Under the pieces are notes generated by a model. It was not told where the DNA came from and did no database searches. It saw only the letters and a program-made list of their open reading frames with translations. Of a stretch of DNA of 64,000 bases, positions 34,492 to 41,404 are shown in pieces. A program made the translations under genes and the position numbers. The first letter of the stretch is position 1. Each line of letters opens with the position of its first letter. The DNA comes from Maribacter algicola. GTDB lineage: Bacteria; Bacteroidota; Bacteroidia; Flavobacteriales; Flavobacteriaceae. The DNA is taken from assembly GCF_003933245.1 (NCBI RefSeq), contig NZ_QUSX01000001.1, forward strand, positions 1,984,001 through 2,048,000, in the 5' to 3' direction.

Positions 34492-35562
34492 ATGAAAACA
34501 ATTCTATTGATAGAGGATAATGAAACTGTAAGGGAGAATACGGCAGAAATAATGACTTTGGCCAATTATAACGTAATAACTGCAGAGAACGGAAAAATTG
34601 GATTGGAAAAGGCCAAGAAATTTTTACCTGACTTAGTTATCTGTGATATCATGATGCCACAAATGGATGGATATGAGGTGCTAAGGTCTTTAACCAACAA
34701 CAGTGGAACATCAAGTACTCCGTTTATTTTTCTAACGGCAAAAACAGATAGGTCTGATAGACGAATGGGGATGAACCTTGGTGCCGATGACTATTTGACC
34801 AAACCTTTTGAAGAGGAAGAGTTATTGGATGCGATTTCTTGTCGTTTAAAAAAGCATGATAATTTAGAAAAGGAAATTACAAAAAAACTAGAGGGTATCC
34901 ATTCATTTCTAGTGGAGGCTTCAGAATATGTTGATTTGGAAGGACTTTCTAAAAACCGCACCGCTAGGCCTTTTGAGAAAAAGGAAATGGTTTTTTGGGA
35001 AGGCGATAATGCTCAGTCTCTTTATTTCATTGTAGCTGGATCTATAAAAACATATAAAGGTACCGAATCTGGTAAGGAACTTGTCACTGGAATTTATGGC
35101 CCAGGTGATTTTATAGGACAATTATCACTGCTCAATGTGGCCGGGACATATGTAGAGAATGCAGTTGTTTTGGAGGATGCTGAAATTGGTGCGATACCCA
35201 AAAAGGACTTCCTAAAACTGTTATACGAAAACCCTATGGTATCCCAAAAATTCATCAATATCATTTCAAATAATCTAATTGACGTTCAAACACAGTTGGT
35301 AGACATGGCCTTTGCATCAGTGAGACAACGTGCCGCAAAGGCTCTATTAGAGCTATATGACAAGGGATTGATCAAAGATAAACCAGAAGATGGAAAGTCT
35401 ATTCCCCGTGAGGATTTTGCCGGCATGATAGGTACAGCAACTGAAACGGCCATTCGTACCCTTTCTGATTTTAAGGATGAAGGCTTAATCACCACAGATC
35501 GTAGCAGAAGAATTGTTATTTTGAACAAAAAAGAACTAGAAACCGTTGCGGATTCCGGATAA
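34492..35562 (+). CDS. Second response regulator with receiver, cyclic-nucleotide-like and CRP-type HTH domains
   Basis: The protein has 356 residues, with the same domain order as the regulator at 15209. The receiver has Asp52 (LVICDIMMP) and TKPF. The barrel domain includes FWEGDNAQSLYFIVAGSIK and GPGDFIGQLSLL. The HTH recognition helix is TATETAIRTLSDFKDEG, again with Glu-x3-Arg. No kinase gene is beside it, so it may be phosphorylated by the kinase at 16258 or another one. Its gene lies behind dyad site 11 with a long leader. Sharing the reading residues, the two regulators may compete for or co-occupy the same operators. Confidence 0.88.
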   Translation: MKTILLIEDNETVRENTAEIMTLANYNVITAENGKIGLEKAKKFLPDLVICDIMMPQMDGYEVLRSLTNNSGTSSTPFIFLTAKTDRSDRRMGMNLGADDYLTKPFEEEELLDAISCRLKKHDNLEKEITKKLEGIHSFLVEASEYVDLEGLSKNRTARPFEKKEMVFWEGDNAQSLYFIVAGSIKTYKGTESGKELVTGIYGPGDFIGQLSLLNVAGTYVENAVVLEDAEIGAIPKKDFLKLLYENPMVSQKFINIISNNLIDVQTQLVDMAFASVRQRAAKALLELYDKGLIKDKPEDGKSIPREDFAGMIGTATETAIRTLSDFKDEGLITTDRSRRIVILNKKELETVADSG

Positions 35563-35573
35563 AAAAACTGAAT

Positions 35574-35819
35574 TTATGATTGGCGTCTATTGCGAATCAA
35601 ATCCATTACTTTTTTTACAAAATATGCCACTATTAAATTTTTCCATCCACCGGTGGTTCCAATATTCGACCCTAGGCTTTTAATTAAATTCAAAGGAGCT
35701 AAATCTGTCCTGGCTCGGTGATAATGAATTTTAAGGCTTTCTAGACTTATTTCCCGCTGCAGCTTTAATATTTTTAAGCGGGTATCTACTTCCTCAAATG
35801 AACTATACTCCCTTTTCAT
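35574..35819 (-). CDS. Small hypothetical protein (81 residues)
   Basis: The protein begins MKREYSSFEEVDTRLKILKLQREI, a charged amphipathic helix, and has a Gly-rich turn (LGSNIGTTGGWKN) before a hydrophobic helix (LIVAYFVKKVMDLI). It resembles a small Flavobacterial family (DUF6327-like) that travels with YtxH and holin-like genes; I am not sure of the number. Its start overlaps the end of the holin-like gene by 4 bases, showing tight coupling. Confidence 0.6.
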   Translation of the reverse strand: MKREYSSFEEVDTRLKILKLQREISLESLKIHYHRARTDLAPLNLIKSLGSNIGTTGGWKNLIVAYFVKKVMDLIRNRRQS

Positions 35820-36166
35820 GGTTGTTCGAAATAATAATTAGAAAATTTCCTTAGGATAGGAGCGTTAAGTTTCTTCCTGAAAATATAAAGCATGATTCCT
35901 ACGAGTACATAAAAAGTACCAATTATGATAAAACCGCCATAGTAACTGTCCAACGATTCTGATATTGCCAAACAGGCGGCGAACGATAAAAAGAGTAAAG
36001 CAAAAACGGAACCTATACCAATGAGCAGGGATTGCGTGATAGAGGTAACAAAGAGCATGAGAATCTTGAAAATCCTTAGTCTCACATACTCATCGCTAGT
36101 TTCCACATAAGACCTCATTTCGGCTTGCGCACCCATGAGGTCTTCTTTGAATTCATCAAAAGCCAT
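35816..36166 (-). CDS. Holin-like/phage-holin superfamily membrane protein
   Basis: The protein has 116 residues, with two long hydrophobic segments (about 35-60 ILMLFVTSITQSLLIGIGSV and 78-102), basic ends and the AQAEMRSYVETSDEYVRLRIFK leader. It matches the putative holin/DUF1469-type family found in stress operons of many bacteria. It is not a lysis protein in this context: no endolysin is near. It acts in the inner membrane, perhaps as a scaffold with YtxH. Middle gene of a three-gene operon. Confidence 0.65.
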   Translation of the reverse strand: MAFDEFKEDLMGAQAEMRSYVETSDEYVRLRIFKILMLFVTSITQSLLIGIGSVFALLFLSFAACLAISESLDSYYGGFIIIGTFYVLVGIMLYIFRKKLNAPILRKFSNYYFEQP

Positions 36167-36171
36167 AGCCG

Positions 36172-36501
36172 CTATTTTTGTAGTTGGGCGTTCTTCCTTT
36201 TAAGCTCTTCGAGTTTACGCTCTAGATTTTCAATAATATCATCTGCCTTGTAGCTCATTGTTGAGATGGCTTCATCCAATTTTCTATCAAAAGCGTCCTT
36301 TTTTTCGTTTGCTGTTTTTGTAAGTTCTTCTTTGGCATGAGTTATACGCTCTGCAAGATCGTGAGCGGTATCGTCAACCTTCCTTTTAATTTTATGGCGT
36401 GTCTCAACGCCCTTATCGGGAGCATAAAGAATTCCTATTCCCGCGCCTATGGCGGCACCTGTTAATAGTGCCAGTAAAACACTTCCGTTATCGTTTGTCA
36501 T
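36172..36501 (-). CDS. YtxH-domain protein
   Basis: The protein has 109 residues. The N-terminal Gly-rich helix LLALLTGAAIGAGIGILYAPDKGVETRHKIKRK is the YtxH signature (GxxxGxxxGxLxAPxxGxxxR). The rest is a long Lys/Glu coiled coil. The membrane-anchored family is general-stress induced in Bacillus. It heads the operon with the holin-like and 81-residue genes and has dyad site 12 in front. Confidence 0.85.
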   Translation of the reverse strand: MTNDNGSVLLALLTGAAIGAGIGILYAPDKGVETRHKIKRKVDDTAHDLAERITHAKEELTKTANEKKDAFDRKLDEAISTMSYKADDIIENLERKLEELKRKNAQLQK

Positions 36502-36572
36502 AATTTTGATTTTTAAATTACTATGTTCATTAAAATTCTACTTAAAAATAGGTTGGAAATAATGTACTTGAA

Positions 36573-36586
36573 ATGATTTTGGTCAT
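36573..36586 (-). promoter_or_regulatory. Regulon dyad, site 12 (YtxH operon)
   Basis: ATGATTTTGGTCAT. On the minus strand TATTTTTA (36543-36550) is centred 33 bp away. 71 bases before the YtxH start codon. Confidence 0.75.
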
Positions 36587-36814
36587 GCTTCTCGAATTTG
36601 ATGATTTGCGGGAGTTTTATAAAATCCTTATAGTTGTAAATGTGCGCTAATGATATTCCTTTAATTCCCGTGCATTTGGGAATAATACCATATGAAGGCT
36701 ATAGCTTTTGACAAAAAAGGATTTTTAACAGAAGACCATATCAGCAAGAAATTAAGATTGCTTTCTGTACGACTTCTAACCAAGATTTTTGAGGTATAAT
36801 TTGTCTATAAGGCA
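36587..36814. other. Intergenic with one unplaced 35-codon frame
   Basis: An ATG frame on the plus strand, 36692-36799, reads MKAIAFDKKGFLTED then KKLRLL. Its first residues recall the opening of zinc-type alcohol dehydrogenases (MKAI-F), but the rest does not follow. It may be a relic. Nothing else recognised. Confidence 0.25.
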
Positions 36815-36818
36815 TATA

Positions 36819-36846
36819 AAAACAGGAGACTAAAATCTCCTGTTTT
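36819..36846. terminator. Strong 11-bp stem-loop terminator
   Basis: AAAACAGGAGA (36819-36829), loop CTAAAA, TCTCCTGTTTT (36836-36846). The stem is perfect and its U-rich arm works on both strands. On the minus strand it would end a transcript coming from site 13. Confidence 0.7.
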
Positions 36847-37004
36847 CCGTGAAACGTTCAAATTTGTTTATGCTTTCTATCTAGCTCGTAAATCGCTTTA
36901 TTTCTAAAATGACCTAAAAGACGATTTTAGCATTAACGGTATCTTCCGTTACACTATGGTCCATTTTTCCTTTCGGAACTATAGACCAATTTCGTATGTT
37001 AAAA

Positions 37005-37034
37005 GAAACCGAGGTACCAAGGTGCCTCGGTTTC
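37005..37034. other. GC-rich hairpin
   Basis: GAAACCGAGGTACC (37005-37018) and GGTGCCTCGGTTTC (37021-37034) pair over about 14 positions with one G-T pair. It lies inside the candidate transcript. No good T-run follows on either strand, so it need not be a terminator. Confidence 0.55.
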
Positions 37035-37252
37035 ATAGAAGATGTTCTTCAACTCAATCTCCACTTACATTGATTCATATGGAATATATTGCTATATCCC
37101 TTGGTGATACAAACGGTTTAAAATGGGTGTCCTTAACCTCTTCTTATCTAACAACTTAGTTTTCGAAATCGATTACTAAGTGTATTAAATTTATCAATGA
37201 ACTTTTACTTTTGAATATACAGCTAAAATACAGTGCTAAATGTTTATACAAA

Positions 37253-37266
37253 ATGACCTAGGTCAT
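37253..37266 (-). promoter_or_regulatory. Regulon dyad, site 13 (no obvious target gene)
   Basis: ATGACCTAGGTCAT, a perfect palindrome. On the minus strand TATTTTAG (37223-37230), 6-7 of 8, is centred 33 bp away. The plus strand has no -7 box at that distance. The site lies 15 bases beyond the stop of the BON pseudogene. Confidence 0.65.
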
Positions 37267-37281
37267 TTTGCCTATATTTTT

Positions 37282-37739
37282 CTAAAAAAATTCAGCATAG
37301 TACTGAACGACAATATCATGCTGAACATACCGTACACCAAGTGCTTTATAAGCGGTTTTATCTGCAAGTTCCCGTTCCTTAAAAGAATGTACTCTACCCT
37401 TAAGCTGCACCGTATCACCATCTACCTGTACGCGTATTCCCTTAGCTTCAAGACCGGCCAAGCGCTCGTAGGCTTTTGTTATTTGACTCTCAATAATATT
37501 TGCATTTGTTTTAGGTACTATTTCTATTCTTATCCCTAAAGGATCTTGTAAAATAAGTTGGGCCAATTTCCTTTGATAATCCCAAGAAACTTGCCCTGAC
37601 AAATGAATATAAACATCTTCCGCAAATACCATTTTTTTACTTTGGGTATAGCTTTATTCCATTCTAAGGCATTCACAGCCGCTCTCGCAATTTCAGTATC
37701 CGTTTTTTCGTAGTCCGCCCCATAGTTTACTTCAATGTT
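37282..37739 (-). pseudogene. Broken BON-domain protein
   Basis: The 3' part (37282-37632) encodes two BON domains: EDVYIHLSGQVSWDYQRKLAQ and ANIIESQITKAYERLAGLEAKGIRVQVDGDTVQLKGRVHSFKE (split by me only for reading). Upstream, in another frame (37639-37739), lies the missing piece, NIEVNYGADYEKTDTEIARAA then VNALEWNKAIPK. The frames change at a run of seven A (minus strand, 37632-37638), and a TAG precedes the upstream piece. The usual first BON domain and start codon are absent. Intact OsmY-like homologues have three BON domains and are exported or membrane-associated stress proteins. No dyad precedes the remnant. Confidence 0.72.
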
Positions 37740-37940
37740 CTATTTTTTGGGGTATCATCATAGGGAGGTGTTTGGGTACACAGTAATGAGTTGCCATCAA
37801 GGTACAATAATGCTAAATAAGCGCGCTCGCGTTATGAAAGAATTCAAAATTATAGTGAGGAGAATATTAGTAGTGATCATCAAAATAACAATACAAATCG
37901 AGGAAGGAGTAATAGTACTGTTAAAAGAAATAATTAATGA

Positions 37941-39125
37941 CTAAGAAATCAAATTAAATACTTGTTTTGCAATCTCCAATTCCTCATTAGTAGGAATGAC
38001 CAAAATCTTGACCTGAGAGGAATCGGTATTAATTTCTCGTAATACATTTGACCGTTTTTCATTTTTGACCGAATCCAATTTAATACCCAGATAATCCATG
38101 TCCAAGCAGGTAAGTTTTCGAATTAAACTGGAGTTCTCACCAATACCGGCAGTAAATATGAGAGCATCGAGTCCGTTCATCACCGCAGTGTAGCTTCCAA
38201 TATATTTTTTAATTCGGTAGGCGTTCATTTCAAGTGCCAATTGACAGTTTTTGTCCCCTTCTTCAGCTTTTGCTTGTATATCCCGTAAATCACTAGATCC
38301 TGTTAGGCCAAGCATTCCACTTTTTTTATTCAATAATTGTTTTACCTCGTTTAGGGAGTAACCTAAACCATCCACCAAGTGAAATATAACGGAATGGTCT
38401 ATATCTCCACTTCTTGAGCCCATAACCAATCCATTGGAAGGGGCAAAACCCAAACTATGGTCCACACTTTTACCGTTAACTATAGCCGTCATACTACATC
38501 CATTTCCTAAATGAACAGATATTATTTTTGAGGTTTCCCGGCCAAGATATTTTATGGCTTTTTCGGAAACGTATTTATGACTGGTACCGTGGAATCCATA
38601 AACCTTAATGTTGTCCTCGGTATAAAATGTATTGGGAATAGCATATTTTCTAGCCTTAACAGGCATGGTTTGATAGAAGGCCGTATCAAAAACAGCCACC
38701 TGTTTTGCCGTTGGAAATAATTTTTCTGCGATTTCAATACCTTCCAGGTTAGGTGGATTGTGCAATGGGGCCAATGCAGAATAGTAATTTATTTCATCTT
38801 TTACAGCCCCGTTGATTAGGGTCGTTTCCGCAAAGGAATCCCCACCATGTACGACACGGTGACCCACCGCAAAGATATCTTGCGGATTTTTAATTACCCC
38901 TTTTTCTGGATGTGTCAAATAACTGACAATGATACTTAAACCTTCACGATGCGACTTTATTGGAACGGTTTCTTGAATATTGATTTCATCCTTTTTAATA
39001 CTCAAAATAGCATCTTCATAACCAATACGTTCCACCATTCCGGAGCAAATCATCTTTTCCAAAGGCATTTGCAATAGTTTGAACTTAATCGAGGAGCTTC
39101 CGGAATTGAGAACAAGTATTTTCAT
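37941..39125 (-). CDS. ackA: Acetate kinase
   Basis: The protein has 394 residues. The ASKHA phosphate loop NSGSSSIKFKL opens the protein. VGHRVVHGG, FDTAFYQTMP, FHGTSHKYVS and HLGNGCSMTAI follow in the known order, and FTAGIGENSSLIR marks the C-terminal adenosine region. It converts acetyl phosphate and ADP to acetate and ATP. It lies 14 bases after pta, in the usual pairing, and gives ATP by substrate-level phosphorylation when respiration is limited. Confidence 0.96.
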   Translation of the reverse strand: MKILVLNSGSSSIKFKLLQMPLEKMICSGMVERIGYEDAILSIKKDEINIQETVPIKSHREGLSIIVSYLTHPEKGVIKNPQDIFAVGHRVVHGGDSFAETTLINGAVKDEINYYSALAPLHNPPNLEGIEIAEKLFPTAKQVAVFDTAFYQTMPVKARKYAIPNTFYTEDNIKVYGFHGTSHKYVSEKAIKYLGRETSKIISVHLGNGCSMTAIVNGKSVDHSLGFAPSNGLVMGSRSGDIDHSVIFHLVDGLGYSLNEVKQLLNKKSGMLGLTGSSDLRDIQAKAEEGDKNCQLALEMNAYRIKKYIGSYTAVMNGLDALIFTAGIGENSSLIRKLTCLDMDYLGIKLDSVKNEKRSNVLREINTDSSQVKILVIPTNEELEIAKQVFNLIS

Positions 39126-39139
39126 TATTCATTTTTCTA

Positions 39140-41233
39140 TTAAAGACCTTGGGCCTGTATTGCCGTAATAATGACTGTATTGTAGATGTCCTCTACAGTA
39201 CACCCGCGGCTAAGATCGTTTACCGGTTTATTAAGTCCTTGAAGCATTGGACCAATGGCCAGTGCCCCTGTTTCCCGTTGTACGGCCTTATAAGTGTTGT
39301 TTCCTGTATTGAGGTCAGGAAAAATGAAGACGCTTGCTTGGCCTGCTACCTGGGAATCAGGTAGTTTGGCGAGACCCACCTTACTGTCAACGGCTGCATC
39401 ATATTGAATTGGACCTTCAACTTTGAGTTCCGGTCTTTTTTTCTTGATGATTTCAGTTGCTTTCCTTACACGATCTACATCTTCACCAACGCCCGATGCT
39501 CCCGATGAATATGAAAGCATGGCTATCTTGGGTTCAATGCCAAAAGCGATACTGGTAGCCGCAGATGAGATGGCAATTTCCGAAAGTTGTTCCGCGGTAG
39601 GATTGGGATTGATGGCACAATCTCCAAAGATAGTTACTCTGTTGGGCAAGCACATAAAGAACACAGAGGAAACAATGGAGACCCCTGGCCTTGTCTTAAT
39701 AAATTGTAGGGCGGGCCGTATGGTATGTTGTGTGGTATGCACGGCTCCGGATACCATACCATCCGCATGTCCCATGTAAACCATCATTGTGCCAAAATAG
39801 GAAACATCCTCCATCAAGTCTTTTGCCATGGCCAGATTAACGTTCTTATGCTTTCTAAGTTCAAAAAGAGTAGTTGCATACTCCATGAAATGTGGTGACT
39901 CCGCTGGATTTACGATGTTTATGGTCGATGCATCCAAAACTATATCCAATTCAATGATTTTACTCTTGATTTCTTCTGGGTTTCCCAATAGGGTAAGGGT
40001 TACGGCATCTGCATCTATGAGCCTTTTAGTGGCGAGCAAAATACGCTCATCCGTACCCTCTGGTAATACTATGTGCTTTTTTTCCGATTTTGCCCTTTTT
40101 AGGAGATTGTACTGGAACATTCTAGGAGTGATACCACGGGGCTTGAACGTTATTAGGCGTTCCGCCAATTGGGTGGTGGGAACATGTTTCTCAAATTCCT
40201 GTATGGATGTATTGATTTTTACGGTGTTCTCAGCGTAGATTTTGGGTCGAATGGTACCAATTTGGTTTGTGACGGAAAAAGTACCTCCCTGTACGGATAG
40301 GATGGGTACAATATCGGAAAGTCCTTTGATCAATTTTACAATTGATTTCTCCGGCAACAATCCACCAGTTAATACAATTCCGGAAATATTGGGATAATTA
40401 GCAGAAATATTTGCCTGTAAAGCGCCTAATATTATATCTGCCCTATCGCCAGGTGTAATCACTAAACTGTCCTTTTTAAGATGGGTGAGATAATTCCTTA
40501 ATTGCATTGCCCCAACACTAAAGCCACCGGCTTGGTTGTTCAAAAATTCTTCACCAAATAGAACTTTGGCCTCCAGTTCTTTTGAGATTTCTTTGACAGT
40601 TGGGTTCCCCAATAGCGGATTTATTGGAATGACACCCACCAAAACACTATTTGGAAGTTTCTTTTGTAACCCTTTAGTTACAATATCTATATTTTTTGGC
40701 TCAACTTTATTGGCAACGGTCAATAACACTTCTACACCCTTTTCTTTAAAGGAATCATAGGCCATAAAAAGGTTGCCGATGAGTTCTTCCAAAGTTTTAC
40801 CGGTTCCGCTTGCAATAATTACTGTAGGAATGCCAAGGTTTTTGGCCACAAGCACATTGATGTCCCACTCGATTATCGCACCTTCGCCAGAAAAATCTGT
40901 TCCCTCAACTAGGATAAAGTCGAAACGGTCCTCTATAGCCTTGTATTTATGTATTATATGACCAAGAATTTCGTCGTCCCTGTCTAAGTTTTTTTGTTTT
41001 ACAACTTCACTTCTAGTATAGGCGTAGGCATCTTTAAATGCCAAATCCAACTCAAAATGGGTAATAATAGTGTGGATATGGCTGTCCATAGTCCCTTTTT
41101 CAAAGTCGTCTATTATTGGCCTGAAATAGCCAACTTTTGCGGCTTTTCCCAGTAGGAGTTGCATTAATCCCAAAGAAACTATCGATTTTCCACTATTTGT
41201 TTCAGTGGTAGCAATATAAATGGCTTTGCTCAC
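39140..41233 (-). CDS. pta: Phosphate acetyltransferase, long form
   Basis: The protein has 697 residues. Residues 1-220 are a P-loop/BioD-like domain (ATTETNSGKSIVSLGL), then a DRTGG domain (TPGDRADIILGALQAN), and from about 365 the catalytic PTA domain (RMFQYNLLKRAKSEKKHIVLPEG, VSGAVHTTQHTIRPALQ, SYSSGASGVGEDVDRVRKATE). It makes acetyl phosphate from acetyl-CoA. The N-terminal domains are regulatory in enteric homologues. The 171 bases before it hold no dyad, so whether it is read from the PEP synthase transcript is open. Confidence 0.95.
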   Translation of the reverse strand: MSKAIYIATTETNSGKSIVSLGLMQLLLGKAAKVGYFRPIIDDFEKGTMDSHIHTIITHFELDLAFKDAYAYTRSEVVKQKNLDRDDEILGHIIHKYKAIEDRFDFILVEGTDFSGEGAIIEWDINVLVAKNLGIPTVIIASGTGKTLEELIGNLFMAYDSFKEKGVEVLLTVANKVEPKNIDIVTKGLQKKLPNSVLVGVIPINPLLGNPTVKEISKELEAKVLFGEEFLNNQAGGFSVGAMQLRNYLTHLKKDSLVITPGDRADIILGALQANISANYPNISGIVLTGGLLPEKSIVKLIKGLSDIVPILSVQGGTFSVTNQIGTIRPKIYAENTVKINTSIQEFEKHVPTTQLAERLITFKPRGITPRMFQYNLLKRAKSEKKHIVLPEGTDERILLATKRLIDADAVTLTLLGNPEEIKSKIIELDIVLDASTINIVNPAESPHFMEYATTLFELRKHKNVNLAMAKDLMEDVSYFGTMMVYMGHADGMVSGAVHTTQHTIRPALQFIKTRPGVSIVSSVFFMCLPNRVTIFGDCAINPNPTAEQLSEIAISSAATSIAFGIEPKIAMLSYSSGASGVGEDVDRVRKATEIIKKKRPELKVEGPIQYDAAVDSKVGLAKLPDSQVAGQASVFIFPDLNTGNNTYKAVQRETGALAIGPMLQGLNKPVNDLSRGCTVEDIYNTVIITAIQAQGL

Positions 41234-41404
41234 AGGTAAAGGGTTTTGTGGCTAACAAATTTATGGGATTCTTTAATGTTAACCCATTTAGTCTTTACAA
41301 ACAAAAGAAGAAATCTTTAATTATACGTTCTAGATTGAATTTCCTTTTTATAGGATCTTAGTGAAGATAGGGCAAATACCAGCTTCCATAATAAGGATTT
41401 AGTG

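Larger units (their letters stand above)
36819..37218 (-). ncRNA. Candidate regulated non-coding transcript
   Basis: A full dyad (site 13) with a -7-like box faces this 400-base stretch on the minus strand, and a strong terminator closes it. No convincing protein is encoded: the longest ATG frame (from 37036) has 41 codons and begins inside a hairpin. A stable hairpin at 37005-37034 sits in the middle. The simplest readings are a small RNA or the promoter and terminator left from a lost gene. Confidence 0.3.

Noticed and set aside
35816..36166. Prophage holin
   Set aside because: No endolysin, tail, capsid or integrase genes are near; the family also occurs in chromosomal stress operons with YtxH, as here.
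36956..37159. 67-codon plus-strand frame
   Set aside because: It runs through the hairpin at 37005-37034, has an unnatural composition and no homology that I recognise.
37735..37944. 69-codon plus-strand frame
   Set aside because: It begins in the BON remnant, shows no protein-like pattern (long run of Ile/Val/Lys) and runs into ackA.
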